This document shows, one piece after another, positions 36,900 through 44,747 of a DNA stretch of 64,000 bases. The notes beneath the pieces are model-generated. The model did not search any database, was not told the DNA's origin, and was given only the letters and a program-made list of their open reading frames with translations. Within the stretch, counting starts at the first letter, position 1, and every line of letters begins with the position of its first letter. Source of the DNA: Streptomyces sp. NBC_01241 (lineage in GTDB: Bacteria > Actinomycetota > Actinomycetes > Streptomycetales > Streptomycetaceae); the NCBI RefSeq assembly GCF_041435435.1, contig NZ_CP108494.1, forward strand, positions 4,622,501 through 4,686,500, given 5' to 3'. The translations under genes and the position numbers were made by a program.

Positions 36900-37400
36900 G
36901 TGTCTCTTGGTGCTCATGGCAGCGGCTCACAGCATGCGGTGGTGTCCGCAGCACAGGCGACGGACGCCCTGGCTCACGTGGAGTCGGTTCGGGGGGAAGT
37001 GCGAGGGCGACGCGCTCCCGGATGGTTCCCGGCAGTGGCGGCCCTGCTCGTCGGTCTGGATGTGGCGGCGCTTGCCACCTCACAGGAGGTTCCGCTGCTT
37101 TCTCTCCCGGCGGTAGTACTCACCTGGTGCATCGCGTGGCTGGTTCGCCGGATGAGCGTCCAGGCCAGAGGTGTGAAGGAGGCGTTCTCCGAACGCCTGC
37201 GCAACCTGCGGATCGTGGGGGAGGCCGTGGGAATCGTCGCGTTGAGCATCGCTGTCTGGGCGGGGTGCCAGCTCGGTGGCGGCGGGCGAGTCACGTGCAT
37301 CGTGATCCCTGCCATTGTTGGCGCCGTGGCGGCCTGGGGCGTTTTCGTCCGTCGCAACCAGAACCTGACTCCGGGTGCCAAGGGCGGCCATGCCCGTTGA
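36900..37400 (+). CDS. Small multi-helix membrane protein
   Basis: 166 residues from GTG 36900 (AGGAAGG 12 bp upstream). Four hydrophobic helices are predicted, in two hairpins: ALLVGLDVAALATSQ, SLPAVVLTWCIAWLVRRM, EAVGIVALSIAVWAGCQL and VIPAIVGAVAAWGVFV. A basic/acidic stretch between helices 2 and 3 (QARGVKEAFSERLRNLR) should be cytoplasmic. The stop lies 11 bp inside the next gene, which encodes a winged-helix regulator. Such regulator-membrane protein pairs are frequent in Streptomyces; the role is unknown. Confidence 0.75.
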   Translation: MSLGAHGSGSQHAVVSAAQATDALAHVESVRGEVRGRRAPGWFPAVAALLVGLDVAALATSQEVPLLSLPAVVLTWCIAWLVRRMSVQARGVKEAFSERLRNLRIVGEAVGIVALSIAVWAGCQLGGGGRVTCIVIPAIVGAVAAWGVFVRRNQNLTPGAKGGHAR

Positions 37401-37740
37401 GGGGGGCCTGTCTGAAGCGGGCTTCAACGAACTCATTCATCACCCCAGCCGGCTGGCCGTCATGGCTTTTCTCTCCGGCTGCATCGAGGCGGACTTCGCG
37501 CTCGTCCGCGACCGATGCGAATTGTCCGACTCGGCGCTGAGCAAGATTGCCAGGACACTGGAAGAGGCCGGCTACGTCGTTGTCCGCAAGGGCCGTGTCA
37601 GCCGCAGGGCCCGCACCTGGCTCTCCTTGACTGCCGACGGCGGCGATGCACTGGCCGCCCACCTCGACACGCTCCGTGCCATTGCCACGGCAGCCCGCTC
37701 CGCCGCGCATGACGCCGACACGGGCCACCACACCGCCTGA
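37390..37740 (+). CDS. Winged-helix (HTH_34/MarR-like) regulator
   Basis: 116 residues overlapping the membrane-protein gene by 11 bp. The fold is a compact winged helix: FNELIHHPSRLAVMAFLSGC, then recognition helix CELSDSALSKIARTLEEAGYV and wing VRKGRVSRRARTWLSLT. It is likely a repressor of its own operon; the ligand is unknown. Start ATG 37390 (MPVEGGLSEAG) follows AAGGGCGG. Confidence 0.82.
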   Translation: MPVEGGLSEAGFNELIHHPSRLAVMAFLSGCIEADFALVRDRCELSDSALSKIARTLEEAGYVVVRKGRVSRRARTWLSLTADGGDALAAHLDTLRAIATAARSAAHDADTGHHTA

Positions 37741-37998
37741 CCCGGCGGCTCACCGCTCGAGTCTCTCCGCTGTTGAGCGGCGAGCCAGCGGGGCAACGAG
37801 CGGGGGCTGGCCACTTCTAAAGAGCGCCATCAGCCGCGAGTAACGTCACAACTCACTGACATTGATCACGCCCGCGAGCCCAGAACGACTCCCGAACTCA
37901 CCGACAAACGACTCCCTCAAGAACACAGCCAGTTGGCCCGTCTGGCCAGGTAGGTGCTCAGCCGGAGCTTGCAGCGCAGACCGGGTCCGGCCCAGAGG
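37741..37998. other. 258 bp between convergent genes
   Basis: No gene or strong hairpin identified; presumably contains terminators for the flanking convergent genes. Confidence 0.4.
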
Positions 37999-38517
37999 CT
38001 AGCGGCCGACGGTGCTCCAATCGGCGGGGGCGGGCGGCACCGTACGGCCTGCGGCGTGCTCGCGGAGGCGCCGGGTCAGTTCCGGCAGGTCGTAGGCGGG
38101 GAAGCTCACCTGGAGGAGGCGCAGGCCGAAGTGCGATGGCTGGTCCTCCTGGAACATCGCCGTGTCCATCGGCTTGATCTTCACATCCCAGGCGTCCGGG
38201 GCGGCCCAGTGAGTCATCCGCACGTAGAAGGCGTCTCGCGGGCCGGCGTTCGCCGCGGCCGAGAGGAAGGCGAGGCCGCTGTCGACCGGGAAGTCGACGA
38301 GCATCCAGCCGCGGCGGGACTCCACCCAGTCCGCCATGTGCGGCAGCTTCTCCGGCCAGCCCGCGTTGCTCTCTGCCAGGTCCTGGCAGCAGGTGAACGT
38401 GTCGAGGCCGCACTTCCAGATCGCCTGAATCGTGGGTGCGAGCTGTTCGTCGACCTGGGCGTGGCGGCTACCCACCCGGACGAGAACGGTCGGATGCGTT
38501 CCTTCGTGAGACGTCAT
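37999..38517 (-). CDS. Hypothetical protein, 172 residues
   Basis: Not recognised. The frame from the ATG with complement at 38515-38517 gives a compact soluble protein: PTVLVRVGSRHAQVDEQLAPTI, then a Cys-containing stretch CGLDTFTCCQDL, RGWMLVDFPVDSGLAF, AFYVRMTHWAAPD and LLQVSFPAYDLPELTRRL. The composition and regular charge pattern look like genuine coding sequence. No signal peptide or membrane helix. Upstream on the same strand lies the TnsA-like relic, so it may have been cargo of an older element. Confidence 0.65.
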   Translation of the reverse strand: MTSHEGTHPTVLVRVGSRHAQVDEQLAPTIQAIWKCGLDTFTCCQDLAESNAGWPEKLPHMADWVESRRGWMLVDFPVDSGLAFLSAAANAGPRDAFYVRMTHWAAPDAWDVKIKPMDTAMFQEDQPSHFGLRLLQVSFPAYDLPELTRRLREHAAGRTVPPAPADWSTVGR

Positions 38518-38580
38518 CGCAGGAGCATAGAAGCGGGGTACGGCATCGAGGCAGGCGGAGCCGCCAGGCCGCTTGGGCCG

Positions 38581-39061
38581 CTCCGCAGGGCAACTGCAGC
38601 GCACACCAGCCGTGCGCGTCGCCGCGAACTTGGCCGCCGACCGTGAGTCGATCCGGTTCAGCGGTCGGCAGTCCACCACCAGCCCCCTCCCGTCCTCGAA
38701 CCGAGCGAAGTAGTCCGGAGCGTGCGAGATCCGCTTGCCCCGCTCGTCTTTCCAGAACAGCCACAGCGGCTGCGAACAGCAGCCCCGTCACCTCCGGGGT
38801 GAAGTCGAGCAGCATTGCGTGATCCCGCTCCAGCCAGGACTCGAACCCCACGTGCCCGCCGGTCGTCGCCGACCAATACAACCCCGGAAAATGCCGCTGC
38901 CCGCGATACGACGGAAACCCCCGCACCGGCAGCCCTGCCTCGAACTCCACCGAGACCACATCCGCCAACGGCCGCCGATGCTCACCCTCGTCATCCCGCC
39001 AACCGGCCTCGAACTGGTCCACGGCTGGCAACGCCTGCTGTGCTGTTCCTTGTTCCCCCAT
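38581..39061 (-). pseudogene. TnsA-like transposase endonuclease, frameshifted relic
   Basis: The minus frame from ATG 39061 reads MGEQGTAQQALPAVDQFEAG and reaches GGHVGFESWLERDHAMLLDF, the region holding the TnsA catalytic Glu. Near 38785 the frame shifts and the family sequence continues in another frame: PLWLFWKDERGKRISHAPDY, then FARFEDGRGLVVDCRPLNRI and SAAKFAAT. A second shift follows near 38620. These blocks parallel the intact TnsA at 44.7 kb (HTPDFFAV ... WLIDVRPRK). No transposase partner lies beside it. Confidence 0.7.
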
Positions 39062-39665
39062 ATGAACCACTGTGCAGAAGCGGCGGGACCGAGAAGAAAG
39101 AATGGGACCAAACCCCTCATCCGGTTGATCGAACACCGCTGGCATACGGCGAAAATGAGCAGGCGTTCAAGCTCAGCAGCCCATACGTTCGGCCGCATGG
39201 CTGACGAATGTTTCGGGCATCCACGGCTCGCCGCGATCTATGACCCACTCGACCCCGATCGCAGCGATCTCGACGCGTACATCCAGATGACGGAGGAGTT
39301 CGGGGCACGTCAGGTACTGGACATCGGCTGTGGGACAGGCGTGTTCGCGCTTCTGTTGGCTGAACGCGAGATCGAGGTCGTCGGCGTCGATCCCGCCCAG
39401 GCGTCCATCGACGTGGCCCGAGCCAAACCGGGCAGCGGGCGAGTGCGCTGGATCTGTGGCGATGCCGCCACACTCCCGCCGATGCGGGTGGACCTGGCAA
39501 CCATGACTGCGAACGCCGCCCAGCAGATCCTCGATCCGCAGGCATGGCGGGAGACCCTGCGCGGCGCGTACCAAGCACTACAGCCTGGCGGCCGTCTGGT
39601 GTTCGAGACCCGTGATCCAGCCAGACGCGCTTGGGAAGAGTGGAATCGCGAGGCCTCATATCGTG

Positions 39666-40895
39666 CTTGAATTCGATCGGTGGTTGCGAACATCCAAGGG
39701 GAGATGGTTCGCATGCCTCGTGGAGGAGCCAATCGCATGCCGTCGTCGGCCAGACGGCGGTACTTCGAGCTGCGGCGCAAGGGCCTGAAGGGGGCAGCGG
39801 CCGCCCGCCAAGTGGGCGTATCGGTGAGCTGCGGGTCCAACTGGTTCATCGATGCTGGAAGCATGATCATTCCTGACCCTCCCATCTCGCCACGCTTCCT
39901 GACCCAGGACGACCGGATCGCCATCGCCGACGGTCTGCGCGCCGGGCGGAGCCCGGTCGTCATCGCCGCCGAGATCGGCAAGAGCGTTTCGACGGTCTAC
40001 CGGGAGATTGGACGCGGCCGGAAGGAGAACGGGGAGTACGAACCCTGGTGGGCACACAACCAGGCGCTCCTGCGTCGCCAACGCCCCAAAGAAGAGAAAC
40101 TCCGCGACCACGGACCCCTGCGCGCGGCAGTGCGCGAGAAGCTCGACGAGAAGTGGTCCCCGCAGCAGATTGCTCGACACCTCGCACGCGAGCACCCGAA
40201 CAACCCTCGCATGCGGGCCTGTCCGGAGACGATCTACCGTGGCCTGTTCGCTGGCCTTCTGGGCAAGCGTGAGGGCCGACTGCGCACCGGACGCACCCGC
40301 CGCAAGCGGCAACGCCGTGGCGTCGTCTCACCCAACAAGATCAAGAACATGACGCTCGTCCATGACCGACCCGCCACGGTCAACGATCGTGAAACGCCCG
40401 GCGATTGGGAGGGAGACCTCATCATCGGACGCGCTCAGCGGTCCGCTATAGGCACCCTCGTCGACCGCACGACCCGCTTCGTTCGCCTGATCCACCTGCC
40501 GCACGGCTGGAAGGCCCAGCCGATGCGCGACGCCCTGGTCTCGCAGACCGCCGATCTGCCACGAGCGTTGCGGCGGACCCTGACCTGGGACCAGGGGCGC
40601 GAGCTCGTCCTCCATGAAGAGATAGAGGCCCTCTCCGGCTTCCGGATCTATTTCTGCGATCCTCATTCTCCCTGGCAGCGCGGCACCAACGAGAACATCA
40701 ACGGGCTGCTGCGGCAGTACTTCCCCAAGGGCACCGACCTTACGGTCCACTCCCTGCGCAACCTGACGGCCGTGGCCCGTCAGCTCAACGAGCGCCCCCG
40801 AATGGTCCTGGGAGACCGTACTCCGTCCGAGGTCATGCAAGACTGGGGCATAGCATCACAGTTTCCGTGATTCGCAATCACCGCTAGAAACCGCC
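39666..40895 (+). mobile_element. IS30-family insertion sequence, 1230 bp
   Basis: Bounded by GTG direct repeats (39663-39665 and 40896-40898). The ends carry imperfect inverted repeats: cggtggttgcgaa (39678-39690) against ttcgcaatcaccg (40871-40883), 12 of 13 matching, with weaker matches outward. It holds one transposase gene reading in the same direction as the interrupted methyltransferase. The insertion looks recent because the host gene halves are unmutated at the junction. Confidence 0.85.
39713..40870 (+). CDS. IS30-family transposase
   Basis: About 385 residues. N-terminal helix-turn-helix regions (SSARRRYFELRRKGLKGAAAARQ and the IS30 HTH_38 DRIAIADGLRAGRSPVVIAAE). The DDE catalytic core has Asp in GDWEGDLIIG, Asp in LTWDQGRELV and Glu in GTNENINGLL, a D-x33-E spacing typical of IS30, followed by FPKGTDL. 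The length is normal and all catalytic residues are intact, so it should be active. ATG 39713 has AAGGGGAG 9 bp upstream; ATG 39704 is possible. Confidence 0.92.
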   Translation: MPRGGANRMPSSARRRYFELRRKGLKGAAAARQVGVSVSCGSNWFIDAGSMIIPDPPISPRFLTQDDRIAIADGLRAGRSPVVIAAEIGKSVSTVYREIGRGRKENGEYEPWWAHNQALLRRQRPKEEKLRDHGPLRAAVREKLDEKWSPQQIARHLAREHPNNPRMRACPETIYRGLFAGLLGKREGRLRTGRTRRKRQRRGVVSPNKIKNMTLVHDRPATVNDRETPGDWEGDLIIGRAQRSAIGTLVDRTTRFVRLIHLPHGWKAQPMRDALVSQTADLPRALRRTLTWDQGRELVLHEEIEALSGFRIYFCDPHSPWQRGTNENINGLLRQYFPKGTDLTVHSLRNLTAVARQLNERPRMVLGDRTPSEVMQDWGIASQFP

Positions 40896-41252
40896 GTGTG
40901 ACGGAGATCCCGGATGTCGGCTCCGTCGAAAGCTGGGTCCAGGTGATCGAGGTGAGCGAGCCGCTGGTGACGTTCCGCTGGACCTACGTGTTCGCTGCCG
41001 ACGGGCAGGTACTCACGTCGGACTCCACCTTGCGCTTCCGTGAGCGGCAGGAAGTCGAGACGGAGCTGATCACGCAGGGCTATGAGGTGGAGGGCGTTCG
41101 CGACGCGCCCGACAGACCCGGCAAGGAGTTCGTCTTCGTCGCGCGACGGCTGTAGGCCAACCCACAGAAGCCTCGCCGGGCAGATTGATCGGGACTCGAT
41201 CACTTCGCGGAGCAGATCCAGCGGGAAACTCTCACAAGCACTGGGAACGGAC

Positions 41253-41279
41253 GTGTCCTGTCCCAGATAACTGTGGGCA
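41253..41279 (+). repeat. 27-bp repeat, copy 2
   Basis: Differs from 34604-34630 at one base and has the same orientation, but no transposase follows. The pair brackets 6.6 kb of accessory DNA. Confidence 0.75.
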
Positions 41280-41297
41280 GGGTGATGCTCTGACCTG

Positions 41298-41358
41298 CGC
41301 TGCCTACGGTTCAGTGGGACGGATCGGTGGTTGGTGTCCCGCTCAACCGTAGGCAGCG
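41298..41358. repeat. 23-bp inverted repeat
   Basis: cgctgcctacggttcagtgg... (41298-41320) pairs with its inverse at 41336-41358, 21 of 23, around 15 nt. It is too long for an ordinary terminator and resembles a miniature-element or attachment structure. It lies downstream of both the interrupted methyltransferase and the convergent MerR-PP2C gene. Confidence 0.7.
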
Positions 41359-41541
41359 TGAGCGTTCATCCGCGGAGCCGGGCCAGCAGACGACGTGGAG
41401 TCGGTTGCGAGGTGCTGGCTGCCCTACCTCGGGGAGCCGGCTCGGGTCCCTTGGCCTGTTGGACGAGACGGTATTCGTCGACTTCGCGGATGAGTTCCTG
41501 AGAGCGGATCTGGGGCAACTCGAAGTGCATGCCGCTCGTTC

Positions 41542-42621
41542 CTACTGCTGGAGCTCCACGACGTCGGCGACCACGCAGCTGATGTTGTCGGGGCCGCCGG
41601 AGCCGTTGGCGAGGGCGATGAGTTCGCGGACGGCCCGCTCAGGCTCCCTGACATCGGAGAGCACCCGTCGGATTTCTTCGGTCGGCACGACGGTCGACAG
41701 GCCGTCGGAGCAGAGCAGGTATCGGTCTCCCTGCTGCGCGTCGTGAAGGCGCATGTCGGGGATGACATCGGCTCCTTGACCCAGGGCTCGTATCAACAGC
41801 GACCGCTGGGGATGAGAGGCGGCTTCCCCCGGGGTGAGGCGTCCTTCGTCGACCATCGACTGCACCAAGGTGTGGTCGTGCGTGATCTGGAACAGCTCTC
41901 CGTCGCGCAGGAGGTGGACGCGGGAGTCGCCGATGTGGACGAGGGCCAGTTGCGATCCGGTCCAGAGCATCGCAGTGAGTGTGGTGCCGGCCCCTTCGGA
42001 TGACGAGCCGGATCCGGCGACGCCGTTGACGGCCTGCTTGGCCTGCTCGATGGCGTTTTCGAGGACGTTGAGGAGATTGCCCGCCGGGATGCTGTCCGTT
42101 TCGAGATGCTTGAGGGCGTCGACGGCGGCAGCGCTCGCGGGGGCTCCTCCGCTGCCGAAGCCGTCGGCGACGGCGAGCAGGCGTGACCCGGCGTAGGCGG
42201 TGTCCTGGTTGCTCTCGCGGACCAGGCCCGTGTCGGAAAGGGCGGCGTAACGGATTCCCAGGGGTTTGGTGATCGGAGACATAGCGGGGTCCTTCCAGGA
42301 AAGATGGTCGATGAGGAAGGAAGCGAGGTCCCGCCGCGCGGCGGTGTCGGCCTCGACCTGGGCCCAGAACGCGCGGATCTCCTGTGCCGCCGCGGCTGAC
42401 TCCAGCGTGCAGACGTGCTGGATGCGGGCCAGGGGCATCCCTAGGCGCCTGAGCCAGGCGACCAGCCGGGCGTGGTCCAGTTGTTCCGGTGTGTAGAGGC
42501 GATAGCCGCTCACCGGGTCGACGCGAGCGGGGGTCAGCAGTCCGAGCTCGTCGTAAAGACGCAGCGCCTTCGGTGACAGGCGGGACGCCTTCGCGAACGT
42601 CCCGATGGTCAGCAACCCCAT
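41542..42621 (-). CDS. MerR-type DNA-binding domain fused to PP2C phosphatase
   Basis: 359 residues. Residues 1-110 form a MerR-family DNA-binding and dimerisation region (TIGTFAKASRLSPKALRLYDELGLLTPARVD, then GYRLYTPEQLDHARLVAWLRRLGMPL). Residues 118-359 are a PP2C-type metal-dependent Ser/Thr phosphatase: LSDTGLVRESNQDTAY, LLAVADGFGSGG (metal Asp), LVHIGDSRVHLLRDG, LLCSDGLSTVV and GPDNISCVV. It may be a regulator whose DNA binding is tied to dephosphorylation of a partner. An internal Met (MSPITKPLG) could allow separate phosphatase translation. It is flanked by accessory genes. Confidence 0.88.
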   Translation of the reverse strand: MGLLTIGTFAKASRLSPKALRLYDELGLLTPARVDPVSGYRLYTPEQLDHARLVAWLRRLGMPLARIQHVCTLESAAAAQEIRAFWAQVEADTAARRDLASFLIDHLSWKDPAMSPITKPLGIRYAALSDTGLVRESNQDTAYAGSRLLAVADGFGSGGAPASAAAVDALKHLETDSIPAGNLLNVLENAIEQAKQAVNGVAGSGSSSEGAGTTLTAMLWTGSQLALVHIGDSRVHLLRDGELFQITHDHTLVQSMVDEGRLTPGEAASHPQRSLLIRALGQGADVIPDMRLHDAQQGDRYLLCSDGLSTVVPTEEIRRVLSDVREPERAVRELIALANGSGGPDNISCVVADVVELQQ

Positions 42622-42663
42622 GTTCGCTCCTCCTCATGCCGAGCACATCGCCCGGCCCCACCG

Positions 42664-42694
42664 ATGCTGTGGCTTCCCCCGGGGTGAAGGTCAA
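42664..42694 (-). promoter_or_regulatory. MerR-type promoter/operator
   Basis: On the minus strand TTGACC (complement 42689-42694) is followed after exactly 19 bp by CAGCAT, the long spacer typical of MerR-controlled promoters. The spacer contains CTTC/GAAG-type dyad symmetry around CCCCGGGGG. It lies about 45 bp upstream of the MerR-PP2C start, suggesting autoregulation. Confidence 0.5.
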
Positions 42695-42763
42695 GCAGTG
42701 TTTTCGCTTCGGCCGCAGGACTGGTAGGCCCGCGTAGGGGTGCCTGGCTTTGTTGGGCGGACC

Positions 42764-43288
42764 TCAACTCTTGACGGCCTCCGCGATCTGCAGGGCGGCC
42801 TGGGCGGGCGTGAGGTGCGTGGTGTCGACGACCTCGGCCTCGCCGTGCAGCCATGTGCGTGCCGCCTCGGCGTAGGGCTCAAGGTATTGGAGACGGAAGG
42901 GGGAGTTGGGGCCAAGAACAGTGTCGCCCGCGATGCGCGCGCGGAGGGTGTCCTGGTCGGCATGGAGGACGAAGTGCCGGACTGGAATGGCATGCTCGGC
43001 AAGGCCCGAGCTGATCTCGCGCCAGTACTGCTCGACCAGGACGGTCATGGGCATCACCAGGGTGCCGCCGGTGTAGTCGAGTACGCGGCGGGCGGTCTCG
43101 ACCACGAGCGGCCGCCACGGCGGCCAGTCCTGGAAGTTGCCCGTCCAGGGCAGCCCCGGCTTGATGTCCATGAGTGTCTCACCGACCTTCTCGGCGTCGA
43201 ACACCCGTGAATCTGGGATCAGCTGCTGCACGAACGCACTGGTCGTCGTCTTGCCCGCGCCGTGAGTGCCGTTTAGCCATACGATCAT
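42764..43288 (-). CDS. P-loop kinase-like ATPase (TmrB-like)
   Basis: 174 residues. Walker A LNGTHGAGKTTTSAFVQQ is at the N-terminus, then the nucleoside-kinase-like pattern DAEKVGETLMDIKPGLPWTG, LVMPMTVLVEQYWREI, a LID-like HADQDTLRARIAGD and the C-terminal VVDTTHLTPAQAALQIAEAV. This resembles TmrB-type (tunicamycin-resistance) and related small-molecule kinase-like proteins. Resistance function is not shown. The start is the ATG with complement at 43286-43288, because the P-loop strand MIVWLNG starts there. Confidence 0.82.
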   Translation of the reverse strand: MIVWLNGTHGAGKTTTSAFVQQLIPDSRVFDAEKVGETLMDIKPGLPWTGNFQDWPPWRPLVVETARRVLDYTGGTLVMPMTVLVEQYWREISSGLAEHAIPVRHFVLHADQDTLRARIAGDTVLGPNSPFRLQYLEPYAEAARTWLHGEAEVVDTTHLTPAQAALQIAEAVKS

Positions 43289-43817
43289 GGGAGCCCACGC
43301 TAGCGCTGTGCGGGCCGCGGGAACGGGCGCAGCAGAAATCCGGAACGGCTTCGGCGCTTCTCGGGGTGGCGCCAACAACCAAGATCAAGGTCACCTGTCC
43401 TGTCGCACTGTGTCTGGCGTGTGGTGGGCTGCTGACCTGCGCGGTTGCCAGGTCGTTTGAGACCGCCGGTGACCAGCGTTCTCAAACGACCCGGCTATCG
43501 CGGAAGTCTCGTTCGCGACAGATGCAGGAGCACCACCAAAATCGCCAACAGCGTCTGCCGGAGATCGTTGTTCCCCATGGTGCTGCGATGTGGAAAGCCC
43601 CGAACCCGCCCTCGCAGCCTGGATCTGCACGTGGTGATGTGCTGTGCGATGTGCACTGTTACCTGTACGCGGTGCTGAGCTGCACTGTTATAAGGGGAGT
43701 CGAACCCCCGCGTTGCTCTTCACGCGCCAGGAGTGGGCTGGAAAACCGCCAGCCCTCGGTGTGTGCACGCCTCCGAAGCTGCTACCTGCTCCACATCGTC
43801 CCAGCTTGCTGGACTAC
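43289..43817. other. 529-bp non-coding region with inverted repeat and tRNA-like fragment
   Basis: No gene found. It contains ggtcgtttgaga (43451-43462) and its exact inverse tctcaaacgacc (43480-43491). Near 43693-43709 a T-arm-like sequence reads GGGGGTTCGACTCCCCT on the minus strand, with no complete tRNA around it. Such 3' tRNA pieces can be left at integration sites, but the evidence is thin. Confidence 0.4.
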
Positions 43818-44309
43818 TCAGTCCAGCAGATCGACCTCCCAGTTCGTACGCTGGATCCGCACATCGACCTCGCGGATCTCCCGGGCGAGCGCATCCGCCT
43901 GACCGCGTAGTTCTGCGACCGGAAGCGCGGAAAGCATCATCAGCTCGGACCGAAGCTGCCGGCCGTATCCCCGCTCGCCCTTACCCGCCGCCGCGTCCGC
44001 CGCCGCGGTGACCACAGAGTGACGCAACCGCAGGACATCCCGGCGTGCGAGGGCATCGGTGAGCGTGCCGTCCGGACCCATCTCCACGTTGGCATTGGTG
44101 CGGTTGATCCGCCGGATCAACGTTTCCAGAGCGTCCAGCACCTCACCGGCCTCAGCCAACAGCTGAGCTGCATCCTCGGCGGGTGTCTCCCCTTCCTGGT
44201 ACCGCGCACTGCTGACGACACGCGCTCGCAGTTGTTCTACACGGCGCGTCGCCTCCGCACGTTCTGCCAGTGCCTCAGCAAGCTTCACTGTCTCCGCCTC
44301 CCCCTCCAT
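43818..44309 (-). CDS. DIP1984-family protein
   Basis: 163 residues, all-helical, matching the DIP1984/septicolysin-like family: VKLAEALAERAEATRRVEQLRARV, ALETLIRRINRTNANVEM and the C-terminal ALAREIREVDVRIQRTNWEVDLLD, the family signature. Coiled-coil segments suggest a helical bundle. Function unknown. I start at the ATG with complement at 44307-44309, since the 86 residues upstream have no family match. It lies about 330 bp left of the Tn7-like element and may be either its flank or part of the island. Confidence 0.87.
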   Translation of the reverse strand: MEGEAETVKLAEALAERAEATRRVEQLRARVVSSARYQEGETPAEDAAQLLAEAGEVLDALETLIRRINRTNANVEMGPDGTLTDALARRDVLRLRHSVVTAAADAAAGKGERGYGRQLRSELMMLSALPVAELRGQADALAREIREVDVRIQRTNWEVDLLD

Positions 44310-44747
44310 GAGGTCGCACGAGTATACGAGTGCGAACCGGCTCATACGCACCTGGATTTTGATCCGCCGGAGCCCTGACCAGCCGCTGGGTGATAGCGGA
44401 CAGCCGCTCAGAGCGCCACGAAGGAGAACCCGACAGCGCGAACGAGAACGAGTGGGAATCCGACAGTTCCCGCGCGACAGGACATCACCTATGTCGAACC
44501 CCATGCCGCCCGCGCGGCTGCCGGTGACAACAAGCCCTGGAAGGTGACACCTAACGCTGGAAGTCACAGAGGGCTGAGACGGAGCGAGCTAGTTGTCGTC
44601 AACCCGGCACCCTGACCAGGAGGTTTCTGGACCGCTGAGCACGACAACTGTCGTCAGATTCGCATCGTTCTTGGCATGTACCGCACTTATTGCAAGCAAG
44701 TTGTCGCCAACTCCGAAGATCACCGACTCCCGGGAAGGGGGTGCCGT
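44310..44747. other. Region containing the left end of the Tn7-like element
   Basis: 438 bp without a gene. The rightmost 155 bp carry several TGTCGTC/TGTCGCC-type sites (44594, 44649, 44701), as expected for transposase-binding repeats at a Tn7-like end. Confidence 0.55.
44636..44656 (+). repeat. Left terminal inverted repeat of the Tn7-like element
   Basis: tgagcacgacaactgtcgt (44636-44654) matches the inverse of 50728-50746 at 16 of 19 bases. The overlapping gacaactgtcgtca (44643-44656) matches the inverse of 50706-50719 at 14 of 14. Confidence 0.75.

Larger units (their letters stand above)
39197..41155 (+). pseudogene. Class I SAM-dependent methyltransferase interrupted by IS30
   Basis: The 5' part (39197-39665) encodes a Rossmann-type methyltransferase with the SAM motif VLDIGCGTGVFALLLA, acidic strand VVGVDPAQAS and ICGDAATLPP. 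It ends in EEWNREASYR, where the IS30 element enters. The 3' part (from 40899) continues VTEIPDVGSVESWVQVIEV and finishes EFVFVARRL at 41155. Removing 39666-40898 joins TAT CGT GTG ACG and restores one 726-bp frame of 241 codons. The gene is therefore a recent insertion mutant. The substrate is unknown. Confidence 0.88.

Noticed and set aside
43687..43790. A complete tRNA gene on the minus strand
   Set aside because: Only the T-arm is convincing. There is no matching 5' acceptor strand, and the stem-loop that could serve as anticodon arm lacks the required U33.
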